Shown: piece by piece, positions 17,598-26,442 of the stretch
How positions within the stretch are numbered: the stretch's first letter is position 1
Layout: every line of letters starts with the position of its first letter
Origin: Bacillota bacterium
Lineage (GTDB): Bacteria; Sysuimicrobiota; Sysuimicrobiia; Sysuimicrobiales; Segetimicrobiaceae
DNA length: 40,616 nucleotides
Direction of reading: 5' to 3'
Assembly: GCA_021324975.1 (NCBI GenBank)
Contig: JAJPIA010000143.1
Location: 1-40,616, forward strand
Program-made: the position numbers and the translations under genes
The notes under the pieces: generated by a model
Databases searched by the model: none
Told to the model about the DNA's origin: nothing
Seen by the model: only the letters and a program-made list of their open reading frames with translations

Positions 17598-17849
17598 ATG
17601 GGGTACGTCAGCCAATGGAAAGGTCGCGTGGTTGACAAAAGGGACGCATGCCCCAGCTGCACAGGGCTCGGAGCCATCGCCGGGCGAGCCGGCGGCCTGA
17701 TCTTGTGCCCAGTTTGCCACGGTACCGGCGTGGACCCGGCCATACATGCGAATCACCAAGACACGGTCAGACGGTGCAAGCCACCCCACACCCGCTCGTC
17801 CAATCGCGACAGGGCAGCGGCCGCGTCGAGAGGATCACGAGACCTCTAG
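17598..17849 (+). CDS. Small protein with two DnaJ-type CxxCxGxG zinc-finger repeats
   Basis: The 83-residue product has CPSCTGLGAI (Cys18, Cys21) and CPVCHGTGVD (Cys37, Cys40), which form one zinc site of the DnaJ cysteine-rich type. The tail is basic and low in complexity. GGGGGAGCGCTC leads into the ATG. Stand-alone proteins of this kind are usually unannotated. It may help protein folding or redox sensing, but nothing here shows that. The next gene, an acyl-CoA synthetase fusion, starts 124 bases downstream. Confidence 0.55.
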   Translation: MGYVSQWKGRVVDKRDACPSCTGLGAIAGRAGGLILCPVCHGTGVDPAIHANHQDTVRRCKPPHTRSSNRDRAAAASRGSRDL

Positions 17850-17973
17850 GAGCCTGGCGAGCATCCGACCGTATTTGTTCGCCCAGTCGCTCCTACTTCG
17901 CATGATGGATACGAACGGCTGAAGTCGGACCTCGATCCGAGGTTGGCCGCCCGGGCGAAACGTAACAAGACGT

Positions 17974-20679
17974 ATGAACAAACTACCCAGCGTGTACCCC
18001 GCCGACGCCGTGCTGCGCGACGGCACGGCGATCCGGATCCGGCCGATCCGTCGAGATGACGAACCGGGCCTCCGGGCATTCTTCCTTGGCCTCTCGCCCG
18101 AATCACGGGCCCTGCGATTCTTCGGCCCCACGTCGGACGACGCGGTTATCGCGTACACTGGCCGCGCGGTCGAGGTGGATTACGATCGCGACTTCGGCCT
18201 GGTGGCCGTGCTGGGCGCAGACGAGCGTATCGTCGGCCACTCAGCCTATAACGCGGCAACGCACGATACGGCGGAGGCGTCGTTCGCCATCGCCGACGGC
18301 TTCCAAGGACGCGGGCTCGGGACGATCCTCCTCGGGCACCTTTGCGAAATCGCCGCCGCGCACCGGATCGGCCTCTTCGAGGCGCTGGTGCTGCCCCATA
18401 ACGATCAGATGCTGTCCGTCTTCCGGGAAGCCGGCTTTCCGATCAACGTCCGCTTCACCGGATCGGAACTGTCCGTCACGTTTCCGACCGCGCTCACACA
18501 CGACGCCCTGGACCGCTTCTACCGCCGGGACCAGATCGCCGCGGAGCACGCGCTGCAGGCCTTCTTTGCCCCGCGCGGGGTGGCGGTCATCGGCGCATCG
18601 CGCCGGCGCGGGACGATCGGTGGCGAAATCTTCCACAACGTCTGCGACTACGGGCTCCGCGTGCCCGTCTACCCGGTCAACGTGGGGGCCGACACGGTCC
18701 AAGGCGTCACCGCCTACCGCACGATCGAGGACGTCCCACGGCCGGTGGATTTGGCGATCCTCGCCGTGCCCGCCTCCAAGGTCGTCGACGTCGCCGCGGC
18801 CTGCGGCCGCAAGGGGGTCCGCGCGCTCGTCGTTGTCTCCGCCGGATTTGGCGAGATTGGCGCTGACGGCCGGGCGCGGCAGGCCGAGTTGCTCCGCGTC
18901 TGCCGCGAGACTGGCATGCGGCTCATCGGCCCCAACTGTATGGGCATCATCAATACCGATTCTACCGTCCGGCTCAACGCGACCTTCGTGCCCCGCACGC
19001 CTCCGGCCGGCCGGGTGGCGTTCTCCTCCCAAGGCGGCGGCTTGGGGCTCGCCATCATCGAGTACGCGAGCCGGATGGGGCTCGGACTGTCGACCTTTGT
19101 GTCGATCGGCAACAAGGCGGACATCTCGGGCAACGACCTGCTCAACTACTGGGAGTCCGATCCCAACACCGATGTGATCCTTCTCTATCTGGAGTCGTTC
19201 GGGAATCCGAGGCGCTTTTCGCAGATTGCCCGCCGTGTCGCGCGGACGAAGCCGATCGTGGCGGTCAAGAGCGGCCGATCGCTCGCGGGCATCCGTGCGA
19301 CATCCTCCCACACCGGCGCGCTCGTGGCGGCCTCCGACGTCACCGTGGACGCGCTCTTCCGCCAGGCAGGAGTCATCCGGACCGACACGCTGGAAGAGCT
19401 CTTTGACGTCGCCACGCTCCTGGCCAGCCAGCCGGCGCCCGCGGGACGCCGTGTCGCGGTCGTGACGAACGGGGGCGGACCGGGTATTCTATGCGCCGAC
19501 GCCTGCGAGGCGCACAACCTCACCGTGCCGGAGTTATCGCCCGCCACGCAGGCGCGGCTTCGCACGTTCCTGCCGCCGGAGGCGAGCGTTCGGAACCCCG
19601 TGGACACGATCGCGTCTGCGCCGGCCGACGCCTACCGGGACGCCATCGAGGCTGTCGCGGCTGACCCCGACATCGATGCCGTGGTCGCGATCTGGGTGCC
19701 TCCGCTCGTCACCCAGGCCGCCGATGTGGCCCGTGCGATCCTCGTCGCGGCGCGCCGACTCACGGCGCCGAAGCCGATCGTGACGGTGTTCATGTCGGCC
19801 CACGGGGTGCCGGAGGAGCTCCGCACGACCACGTTGCGGATCCCGTCGTTCTCCTTTCCGGAATCGGCAGCGATCGCGCTCGCGCGGGCCGCGCGCTACG
19901 GGGAATGGCGGGCACGGCCGCCCGCGCCCGTCGTGCCGTTGCCGGACGTCCGTCGCGCGCCAGCGGCCGCCGTGGTCGCGACCGCGCTGCAGCGGGGCGC
20001 TGGATGGCTGACTCCCGAGGAGACCGCCGACATTCTCGACGCCTACGGCCTCCCCCTGGCTCCGCAGCGAGTGGTGCTGACGCCCGAGGATGCGGGCCGG
20101 GCGGCCGATGAGATCGGCGGCGAAGTGGCGCTCAAGGCGGTGAGTGCGGATCTCCTGCACAAGACGGATCTTGGTGGGGTGCGGCTCCACCTCAAGGGGG
20201 CCTGGGCCGTCCGGGAGGCTGCACGCACGATGCGGGAGTCCCTTGCGGCCGCTGGCCACCCCGTCTCGAGGTACCTTGTACAAGCCATGGCCGAGCCCGG
20301 TCCCGAGATGATCCTCGGCGTTGTCCAGGATCCCCACTTCGGAGCATTGGTCGCGTGTGGCGCGGGCGGCACGGCGGTGGAGCTGATCCGCGACGTCGCC
20401 GTACGGCTCACACCCATCTCCCGACCCGATGCCGAGGAGATGATCCGCAGCCTCAAAACATTCCCGCTCCTGACCGGCTATCGCGGCCGCCCGCCGGCCG
20501 ACCTTGCGGCGCTCGTCGACACGCTGGTCCGCGTCGGTGCGCTCGCGGACAACTTACCGCAGATCGTGGAGCTGGACTGCAACCCGATCATTGCTGCCCC
20601 GCGCGGCGCCTCGATCGTGGACGCGCGCATGCGCGTGGCGCCGGTCGAGCCGCCCTCCCATCTCAAGCGCCGCGCCTGA
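17974..20679 (+). CDS. GNAT acetyltransferase fused to ADP-forming acyl-CoA synthetase domains
   Basis: This 901-residue protein has residues 1-170 as a GNAT fold (acetyl-CoA loop QGRGLGTILLGHL), then a CoA-binding domain from about 190 (GVAVIGASRRRGTIGGEIFHN), a succinyl-CoA-synthetase-like flavodoxin region with SSHTGALVA (His446, the position that carries phosphate in active synthetases), and a C-terminal ATP-grasp from about 680 (EVALKAVSADLLHKTDLGGV). The layout is that of protein lysine acetyltransferases such as mycobacterial Pat, or of bifunctional acetate-CoA ligases. Because the His and ATP-grasp motifs are kept, synthetase activity is possible, and acetylation of a CoA synthetase is the other main role. 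No strong ribosome-binding site precedes the ATG. Confidence 0.9.
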   Translation: MNKLPSVYPADAVLRDGTAIRIRPIRRDDEPGLRAFFLGLSPESRALRFFGPTSDDAVIAYTGRAVEVDYDRDFGLVAVLGADERIVGHSAYNAATHDTAEASFAIADGFQGRGLGTILLGHLCEIAAAHRIGLFEALVLPHNDQMLSVFREAGFPINVRFTGSELSVTFPTALTHDALDRFYRRDQIAAEHALQAFFAPRGVAVIGASRRRGTIGGEIFHNVCDYGLRVPVYPVNVGADTVQGVTAYRTIEDVPRPVDLAILAVPASKVVDVAAACGRKGVRALVVVSAGFGEIGADGRARQAELLRVCRETGMRLIGPNCMGIINTDSTVRLNATFVPRTPPAGRVAFSSQGGGLGLAIIEYASRMGLGLSTFVSIGNKADISGNDLLNYWESDPNTDVILLYLESFGNPRRFSQIARRVARTKPIVAVKSGRSLAGIRATSSHTGALVAASDVTVDALFRQAGVIRTDTLEELFDVATLLASQPAPAGRRVAVVTNGGGPGILCADACEAHNLTVPELSPATQARLRTFLPPEASVRNPVDTIASAPADAYRDAIEAVAADPDIDAVVAIWVPPLVTQAADVARAILVAARRLTAPKPIVTVFMSAHGVPEELRTTTLRIPSFSFPESAAIALARAARYGEWRARPPAPVVPLPDVRRAPAAAVVATALQRGAGWLTPEETADILDAYGLPLAPQRVVLTPEDAGRAADEIGGEVALKAVSADLLHKTDLGGVRLHLKGAWAVREAARTMRESLAAAGHPVSRYLVQAMAEPGPEMILGVVQDPHFGALVACGAGGTAVELIRDVAVRLTPISRPDAEEMIRSLKTFPLLTGYRGRPPADLAALVDTLVRVGALADNLPQIVELDCNPIIAAPRGASIVDARMRVAPVEPPSHLKRRA

Positions 20680-20848
20680 ACCAGGGCGATGCACACATGG
20701 GTAGCCGGTTCAGTTCCGCGTGCTGGTGTGACGCGAAGCGCCCGCCGGCAGGCCCGGCGCCGCTTCTTTGATGTGCACCACCCTCATGACCGTACAGGGG
20801 CTGCGAAACTTCGCTTGCGATGCGCCGTGTGTGCGGAGGGAGCAACGT

Positions 20849-21037
20849 TCAGTCGTGCAGACGGGCCTCGCGGTCTTGAGCGCTCTTCAGCAACAGTCCC
20901 TTGATCCCTCTGAGATCCTTCGGGTCCTTTCCGCCGGTGGCCGTCCGCGCTCCCCGAAACGGAGACCGTCCTCGCGCGATCGCCCATACGAGCTTCGCCT
21001 TCTCGACCTTCTTCGCGACAATGATCCGCCCTTGCAT
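20849..21037 (-). CDS. Small basic hypothetical protein
   Basis: The 62-residue product opens MQGRIIVAKKVEKAKLVWAI, is rich in Lys and Arg, and has no hydrophobic segment. AGGAGGG lies four bases before the ATG, a strong initiation signal. It follows the universal stress gene at 21128 on the same strand by 90 bases and may be on that transcript. The family is not recognised, and nucleic-acid binding is only suggested by charge. Confidence 0.5.
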   Translation of the reverse strand: MQGRIIVAKKVEKAKLVWAIARGRSPFRGARTATGGKDPKDLRGIKGLLLKSAQDREARLHD

Positions 21038-21127
21038 ACGCCCTCCTGGGACACTGCCGTCGCAGCCCCGCGCGTCACGCCGGCACGCAAGCCTCGAGTC
21101 CGCCGACAGCCGATGGCACCCCGATGA

Positions 21128-21565
21128 CTACCGCACGATAAGCACGGGCATGTGCGCTCCGTGCAGTACCCGCTCGCTCACGCTCCCGAGGATGAGGCCG
21201 CCGAACTGGCCGAGACCACGGCATCCCATCACGATGAGGTCCACGTCCTTGGCCTTCGCCGCCTCCAGGATCTGGCCGCCGGGATCCCCGCGGCGATATT
21301 CCTTGGCGATGTCCGCATCGATCCCCGCGAGCTCGCGCAGGGTGTTGTTCAAAATCTCCTGACCGGCGCGCTCCAGTCCCTCCTCCAGCACCCCAAAGTC
21401 CACCATGGCGCCGGCTCCCGGACCGCCAAGGGCCACGGCGGGCACGTGGCCGACGTTTACGAGGATCAGCTCAACCCCTCGCGTTTCCCGCACGAGCCGC
21501 GCCACAAACGCAGCCGCGCGGAGCGCGTGTGGAGATCCGTCCGTTGCCAGCAGGATGCGCATCAT
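21128..21565 (-). CDS. Universal stress protein (UspA family)
   Basis: This 145-residue UspA-fold cytosolic protein starts RILLATDGSPHALRAAAFVA and ends with the ATP-binding loop GCRGLGQFGGLILGS, then HMPVLIV, so it is of the nucleotide-binding class. The ATG at 21565 overlaps the TGA of the upstream CBS gene (ATGA), which implies translational coupling, and GGAGGG is present upstream. An alternative ATG is one codon further in. It is the intact paralogue of the broken copy at 12575-13008. Pairing of a CBS and a USP protein suggests a shared adenylate-sensing stress role, which is an inference. Confidence 0.92.
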   Translation of the reverse strand: MMRILLATDGSPHALRAAAFVARLVRETRGVELILVNVGHVPAVALGGPGAGAMVDFGVLEEGLERAGQEILNNTLRELAGIDADIAKEYRRGDPGGQILEAAKAKDVDLIVMGCRGLGQFGGLILGSVSERVLHGAHMPVLIVR

Positions 21566-22038
21566 CGCCGTCCCTCCCTCCGCCGCCTCCCCGCGACCGC
21601 TGGGCGCGGCATCCGATGGAGCAGGTCGCCCGCGCGCTGCGCCGCGGGCGCCGCGACCGCGCCGGGGCGCTGCGGAGCCCACTCGTGCAGGTTCAAGAAC
21701 ACCTGAATGATATCGCTCGCACTGATCACGCCGACGACCCGGCCGCCTTCCACAACGGGAACGCGGCGCACCATCTGGTCCAGCATCAGGGCCGCGACAT
21801 CCTCGACCGGCGTGTCCTCGCCGACGGTGATCGGATCCGGGGTCATCACGTCGCGCACCGACCGGCCGGGGCGTGCGGAGAGGTCCGTGAAGCTGACCAT
21901 GCCGACCAACTGCCCCGCACCACCGACCACGGGCGCCCCGTGGATCCGATAGTGCAAGAGCGCATCCTGCGCCTCCGGGATGGACATCTCCGGGCCAAAC
22001 GTCACCACGTCCCTGGTCATAATCTCGCGCGCTTCCAT
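21562..22038 (-). CDS. Tandem CBS-domain protein
   Basis: This 158-residue protein has two CBS motifs: MEAREIMTRDVVTFGPEMSI to FTDLS, and VRDVMTPDPITVGEDT to VVEGGRVVGVISASDI. Such pairs bind adenine nucleotides and act as energy sensors. A 40-residue Arg/Ala/Pro-rich tail follows. The ATG at 22038 is chosen because the CBS fold begins there. The upstream extension is not family-like, and the ribosome-binding site is weak. The stop overlaps the start of the universal stress gene. It is divergent from the CBS-BON gene across about 245 bases. Confidence 0.9.
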   Translation of the reverse strand: MEAREIMTRDVVTFGPEMSIPEAQDALLHYRIHGAPVVGGAGQLVGMVSFTDLSARPGRSVRDVMTPDPITVGEDTPVEDVAALMLDQMVRRVPVVEGGRVVGVISASDIIQVFLNLHEWAPQRPGAVAAPAAQRAGDLLHRMPRPAVAGRRRREGRR

Positions 22039-22282
22039 CGCCCCACTATCCCTTCGGCTGTGGGCGCTGCCATCCCACACGCAGCCTAACATCGTGCCCA
22101 AACCTTGGGGATCGGGCGCGGCACCGATTTGGCGGTCCCCGTTGCGACACCGCAGCGGGCGCGATAATCAGCCGCCCGCCCGATAGCCCCACGACGCGAC
22201 AGTGCGTATCCTACACAATGATCGAGAGGAGTCAGGCGCTGCCCGCCAGGCAGTGTGCCAGTACCCCGAGAGGGAGACAACG

Positions 22283-22966
22283 ATGCGTGCACGGGAAATC
22301 ATGAGCACCCCGGTGATAACGGTCTACCGGGACACCGCGCTCAAAGAGGTCGCCGAGACGATGGCGACCCGTCACATCAGCGGCGTCCCGGTGGTGGAAC
22401 GGGACGGCCGCCTTTGCGGGATCATCTCCGAATCGGACGTTCTGATCAAGCTCGAGTACGCCGCGCTCCGCGACGAGAACCGCCTCGGCCTCCTGGACCG
22501 GCTCGCGGACAAGCTTGGGGCTGTCCCCAAGCCTCACGCACGAACAGCGGGCGAGCTGATGACCGTCGACGTCATCACCGCGGGTCCCGACGCGACGCTG
22601 CGTGAGGTCGTGCACCTCATGACGAGCCGCGCGGTGAACCGCCTCCCCATCGTCGAGGGGACGCGAGTGATCGGCATCATCACACGCGCAGATGTCCTCA
22701 GAATCCTCGCGCGCCCGGACGACGCGATCACCCAAGAGGTGCGCTGGCGTCTCCAGCACGACCTGTGGATCGATCCGAAGACCGTGACGGTCGTGACGCA
22801 GAATGGTGTCGTCACACTGGGCGGCATGGTCGAGACGCGCGTGGACGCAGAGCTCGCAGCGCGGTGGGCGGCCACCGTCGCCGGCGTCGTGGATGTGGAC
22901 GCCGTCGGTCTCCGCTACCATATCGATGACCACAGCGTGCGAGCGTTTACCGACCGCCTCCGGTAG
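22283..22966 (+). CDS. CBS-pair protein with a C-terminal BON domain
   Basis: This 227-residue protein has two CBS units (MRAREIMSTPVITVYRDTAL to IISESDVL, and AGELMTVDVITAGPDA to GIITRADVLRIL), then a BON domain from about residue 155 (D-L-W-I-D-P-K-T-V-T, NGVVTLGGMVETRVDAELAA). BON domains commonly contact membranes or phospholipid, and CBS pairs sense nucleotides. GAGGGAGA precedes the chosen ATG. A decayed paralogue lies at 24455-25065. A cold-shock gene follows 17 bases later, so the two are probably cotranscribed. Confidence 0.92.
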   Translation: MRAREIMSTPVITVYRDTALKEVAETMATRHISGVPVVERDGRLCGIISESDVLIKLEYAALRDENRLGLLDRLADKLGAVPKPHARTAGELMTVDVITAGPDATLREVVHLMTSRAVNRLPIVEGTRVIGIITRADVLRILARPDDAITQEVRWRLQHDLWIDPKTVTVVTQNGVVTLGGMVETRVDAELAARWAATVAGVVDVDAVGLRYHIDDHSVRAFTDRLR

Positions 22967-22983
22967 GGGCGGGGTGACCGGGC

Positions 22984-23220
22984 ATGGGAGTCACATCGAC
23001 GCGAGAACCGAGAGTCCGTGGAATCGTCTGCTGGTACAATCGCGTGAGCGGTTTTGGCTTCATTCGAGTGGAGGGACATCGTGACATCTTCGTCACGGAG
23101 TCGGCGATTCGGATCCCGGGACCGCGCGTCCTCAACGAAGGGCAGCCGGTAGAGCTCACGATCGTCGAGCGGGACGGCGGCTACGACGCTGATGATGTCG
23201 CCCCCCTGAAGACCGCTTGA
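22984..23220 (+). CDS. Cold-shock-domain protein
   Basis: The 78-residue product is one CSD with RNP1 as GFGFIRV (23-29) and RNP2 as DIFVTES (34-40), preceded by a ten-residue basic extension. RVRGIVCWYN replaces the usual start of a classical CspA. It should bind single-stranded RNA or DNA. The usual Phe-rich RNP1 (K-G-F-G-F-I) is kept only in part. GGGGTGACCGGGC precedes the ATG. It follows the CBS-BON gene closely. Confidence 0.88.
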   Translation: MGVTSTREPRVRGIVCWYNRVSGFGFIRVEGHRDIFVTESAIRIPGPRVLNEGQPVELTIVERDGGYDADDVAPLKTA

Positions 23221-23830
23221 CCGTAGGGCAGGAGAAGCCCGACCGCAACCTACCATGAACGGCCGGCCTCTGCGCCGCCGCTCCGGCACCCGACTTCTTC
23301 CGTCCGCAACACTCGCGGGAGCGTGCCGGTGCGAGGACAAACCTGCGGGCCACAATACTCCGGCGGCCGGATAGCCAACAAGCCGCACCAGCCTATGCTA
23401 GGTATGGAGCGCACGCGGCGACGTGTCGAATCGATCGTGCGACGCGGGAAGTCCGAGAGCCGGCTCATGCTTCGGGCGGTGAGTCCCGGAGCGCACTGCC
23501 GACGGTAGGCCCCGGGTCACACGAAGGACGGCACAGGGTGCACCCGAAGTGCGCTCCGCATCGTTATCCTCGGCAGGCGCCACGCAGATGCTAGGCACCG
23601 AAACAGAGCACCGCTTCCGGCCCATCCGCACTTCCGGGAGGATCGCGTGGTTAATACATTCATCGCCGGATGGCTGGGGCATTGCCACGCGCATAGAATA
23701 CGCGTGGGATGCGCTCGAGGTTGCCGAGACCATCCCGGATGGGTCGCAGCAAGGTGAAGCCTGGCGACGCGTGCGGCGTCGCGCGAGCCTACCTCAGGGC
23801 GACGACGCAACAACTCCAAGGAGGAAGCAC
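23221..23830. other. 610-base stretch without a recognisable gene
   Basis: Several short frames exist on both strands, but none has a ribosome-binding site, family motif or believable composition. The last 100 bases should hold the promoter of the cyclic-nucleotide-binding gene. No strong inverted repeat was seen. It may contain an eroded gene beyond recognition. Confidence 0.4.
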
Positions 23831-24301
23831 ATGGACGCCGCAATCATGGATGTGCAAGCATCAGGACTAACGACACGTGAGGCAGAGGATCGCACCAGCC
23901 TGCTGCGGAGCGACTGGCTCGCAGACCTCGATCCTATCGATCTTGAATTTCTGGTGAGGTTTGCGGAACGGCACACGTATGAGCCGGGGAGCTGGTTGTT
24001 CCACGAAGGCGCGGCCCGGGAATGGTTTGGCTTCGTGATCGGCGGCGAGGTCGAGCTCGTGCACCCTCGTGACCGCTCGGTTCCTGTGTCCACGCTCGGC
24101 GTCGGATCTCCGCTGGGCGAGGGCATCCTGCTCGAGACACGTCTGCATACGGTCAGCGCGTTAACACGAACCGGTGCGATCGTCCTGCGGTGGCCGCTGG
24201 TGGCACTGGACGAGATTCGGTGTGCGCGGCCAACGGTGTTCCGCCGACTGAAAGTCCGGGCCGCGCAGCTGACGACGCACGGACGGTCTCACGCAGGGTA
24301 A
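23831..24301 (+). CDS. Cyclic-nucleotide-binding-domain protein without a DNA-binding domain
   Basis: This 156-residue protein is a single CNMP beta-roll: LADLDPIDLEFLVRFAERHT, YEPGSWLFHEGAA, FGFVIGGEVEL, and L-G-V-G-S-P-L-G-E-G-I. No C-terminal helix-turn-helix follows, so it is not a Crp-type transcription factor as it stands. It could sense a ligand for another protein. AAGGAGGAAGCAC before the ATG at 23831 decides the start over the longer open frame. A strong hairpin follows 27 bases after the stop. Confidence 0.85.
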   Translation: MDAAIMDVQASGLTTREAEDRTSLLRSDWLADLDPIDLEFLVRFAERHTYEPGSWLFHEGAAREWFGFVIGGEVELVHPRDRSVPVSTLGVGSPLGEGILLETRLHTVSALTRTGAIVLRWPLVALDEIRCARPTVFRRLKVRAAQLTTHGRSHAG

Positions 24302-24327
24302 CCCGGTGACACGGACACCCTGACACG

Positions 24328-24366
24328 GCTCGACGAGGAAAGTAGCGACCGAATCCCTCGTCGAGC
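24328..24366 (+). terminator. Strong hairpin between convergent genes
   Basis: GCTCGACGAGG and CCTCGTCGAGC form an 11-base perfect stem around a 17-base loop. It lies 27 bases after the cyclic-nucleotide-binding gene and faces the 3' end of the decayed CBS-BON gene, the usual place for a bidirectional terminator. No T-run follows. Confidence 0.55.
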
Positions 24367-24454
24367 GATAGTGACGAGGCGCCCACCTGAAAGGATGGGC
24401 AGCGGGCTGGCCCGTGCGCGAGCCCTCCTCTCCGCGCACTTTCGAGGAGCGCGG

Positions 24455-25065
24455 TCAGTCCGCGACCCCGCACGTGATCCGATCGTCCACTTGAATGACG
24501 CCGTCGATCGCCTCGATGGCGCGCCGCGCCAGCACACGTTCGCACCGAGATGCCGTCGTACCCTCCAAGCACACGACGCCGTTGCGCACCCAGAAGCGCA
24601 AGTGACTGAGGTCGATCCGCACGCCGTCACAGAGCACCTGCCGCACGGCCGCGGCCACCGCGTCATCGGGCCGGACGAGGCCACGCAGCGCGTCCGCGCG
24701 GGAGATGCCGACGAGCCGACCGTCGTGGACGACGAGGACTCGGTTAACCTGTTTGCGGAGCATGAGTTCGGCAATCGTGCTGAGAGCGGCATCGTCTCGC
24801 ACGGTGATCACCGGCGCGCTAATGAGTTCGCGCGCAGTCGTCGCGCCGCGGGTTTCCTCACGGGGCCAGGCCCCGCGTCGGCGCCTAGGGCTGACGGCGT
24901 TCCTGCACCCCGTGCTTCTCGACGCAGCAGGTCGCCCTCAGTGATAACGCCGAGAATCTCGCCCTGATCAGACACAACCGGAATCCCACTATATAACCTG
25001 GTGGGCCAGCATGAGAGCCGCCACCTCGCGGATATCCGCCGCCGGCCCCACGGTCACGACGGCAG
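24455..25065 (-). pseudogene. CBS-BON protein gene with two disruptions
   Basis: Read leftward from about 25065 the frame gives DVMATAVVTVGPAADIREVA and MLAHQV, then a premature stop. Another phase continues SGIPVVSDQGEILGVITEGD. A second shift near 24850 restores T-A-R-E-L-I-S-A-P-V-I-T-V-R-D-D and the rest of the protein to 24455: the second CBS unit and a BON domain with NGVVCLEGTTASRCERVLAR. Once repaired it is a full-length paralogue of the intact gene at 22283. A four-base insertion near 24992 (ATAT) and a one-base change near 24850 explain the breaks. The downstream part (MITVRDD onward, 24455-24811) could still be made as a fragment. Confidence 0.8.
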
Positions 25066-25219
25066 TCGCCATCACGTCACCGGCGGGTCAAATTCCGCTG
25101 CGCACCCGTGATCGCCATCGTTGGTTGCCCTCCCCGTCGCGTCACTCGCCGAGCCGCGAGACTCGCCGGTGTCCCCGCGCATACGGTACCATAGGACCCC
25201 GGCCTAACGCATCTGGCCG

Positions 25220-26161
25220 CTACTTCGCCGGCAGCACCTTGATGAGGCCGATCGCACCCTTGCCCGTGTACGCGAACGCGTGCGTCACGAACGGATACGT
25301 GCCCGGCTGTGTAATGGTCAGCTCAAGTGTCGCCCCGCCCCCCGGCGGAATCTGATACGTCTGAATGCCGTGGAGCGTGTTCGCCGGGTTTCCGTCGACG
25401 TAAACTTTGTCGAAGATCCACCCGATGACGTGGAACGCGGAGAAGAGCGATGGGCCAGCGTTCAGCACATACAGCCGGATCCGGTCGCCAGCGCGCACGA
25501 CCAGCGGGTGCGCCTGGTACTGATCGGCGGCGCCGTTGAACACGACGTAGTCGGGCCGCACGTCGAGCACCTTCTGGGCGTCCGGCTGGTAGGTGTTATT
25601 GGGGCCGGCGTGGACGTAGAACTCGCTCTCGACTAGGACGAACTCCTTGGCGGGCGGCAGCGGTGTCGCCGGGTCCACGATGATAGCGCCGTACATCCCG
25701 CTCGAGATGTGCATGAACGCCGGCGGCGTGCCGCAGTGATACATGAAGACCCCGGGATACCTCGGCACGAAGGAGAAGCTGATGGACTTGCCCGGGTTCA
25801 CAGGCTGATACCACACGTTCCACGGCGTCGTGGCGGCGTGAAAATCGACCGAGTGCTGCATCGGCGTCTTGTTGACAAACGTCACCCGCACCTCGTCCCC
25901 TTGGCGGACGTGGAAAATCGGACCCGGCACCGACCCGTTAAAGGTCCAAAGGGGCACCTTGACCCCAGGCGCGACCTCGACGATTTGATCCTTGGCAATG
26001 AGGGTGAGCCGCTGGACGTGCTGCGGACTCGCGGGCACGAGGGCGGGATCGTAGCCTCCCTCGCCGTTCTGCGCAGCCACCGGGAGTGCCAGCAGGCCGC
26101 CCGAGATGATCACCCCGAGCACGTACAGGATCCACCGTCCTCGGCCTAACCGCGTTGCCAT
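25220..26161 (-). CDS. nirK: Copper-containing nitrite reductase
   Basis: This 313-residue two-cupredoxin-domain NirK reduces nitrite to NO in the periplasm. A signal peptide covers residues 1-30 (ends PVAAQ). Type-1 copper ligands are His103, Cys143, His151 and Met156. Type-2 ligands are His108, His142 and His294. The catalytic Asp106 and the His equivalent to His255 (His244) are also present. The loop between Cys143 and His151 is G-T-P-P-A-F-M, shorter than in classic NirK. The ATG at 26161 has AGGAGG 11 bases upstream. It has no nir accessory gene beside it. A possible operator lies at 26258-26290. Confidence 0.94.
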   Translation of the reverse strand: MATRLGRGRWILYVLGVIISGGLLALPVAAQNGEGGYDPALVPASPQHVQRLTLIAKDQIVEVAPGVKVPLWTFNGSVPGPIFHVRQGDEVRVTFVNKTPMQHSVDFHAATTPWNVWYQPVNPGKSISFSFVPRYPGVFMYHCGTPPAFMHISSGMYGAIIVDPATPLPPAKEFVLVESEFYVHAGPNNTYQPDAQKVLDVRPDYVVFNGAADQYQAHPLVVRAGDRIRLYVLNAGPSLFSAFHVIGWIFDKVYVDGNPANTLHGIQTYQIPPGGGATLELTITQPGTYPFVTHAFAYTGKGAIGLIKVLPAK

Positions 26162-26257
26162 ACGGATCACCGCCTCCTGTTCGTACCGGCGTGCGGCACC
26201 CGGCTCGCCGGGATTCTGCCGTCCACGATACGGAGGGAGGCGCGTCTCTCGCAATCG

Positions 26258-26290
26258 GGTCGACAGTGTATGATCGACCGGGTCAAGACC
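26258..26290 (-). promoter_or_regulatory. Candidate operator upstream of nirK
   Basis: GGTCGA and TCGACC form an inverted repeat with a ten-base spacer (26258-26279). Directly next to it, on the nirK strand, is GGTCTTGACCCG, 129 to 118 bases upstream of the ATG. The same 12-mer sits at exactly the same distance upstream of the response regulator at 27534. No FNR box (TTGAT-N4-ATCAA) is seen. Binding is untested. Confidence 0.4.
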
Positions 26291-26442
26291 TCGTGCCGAA
26301 CGTTGGTTCCGGGACCGTGGAGGAGCCGATCTTCGTCTATCCGGGGCGCCCGGACACGAGCGCAACGAGGGAAGAGGCTACAATCCTACAACCTCAGCGT
26401 TCCGGCCCGGCATACACCGACTTCAGCCGAGAGCGGTATTCC

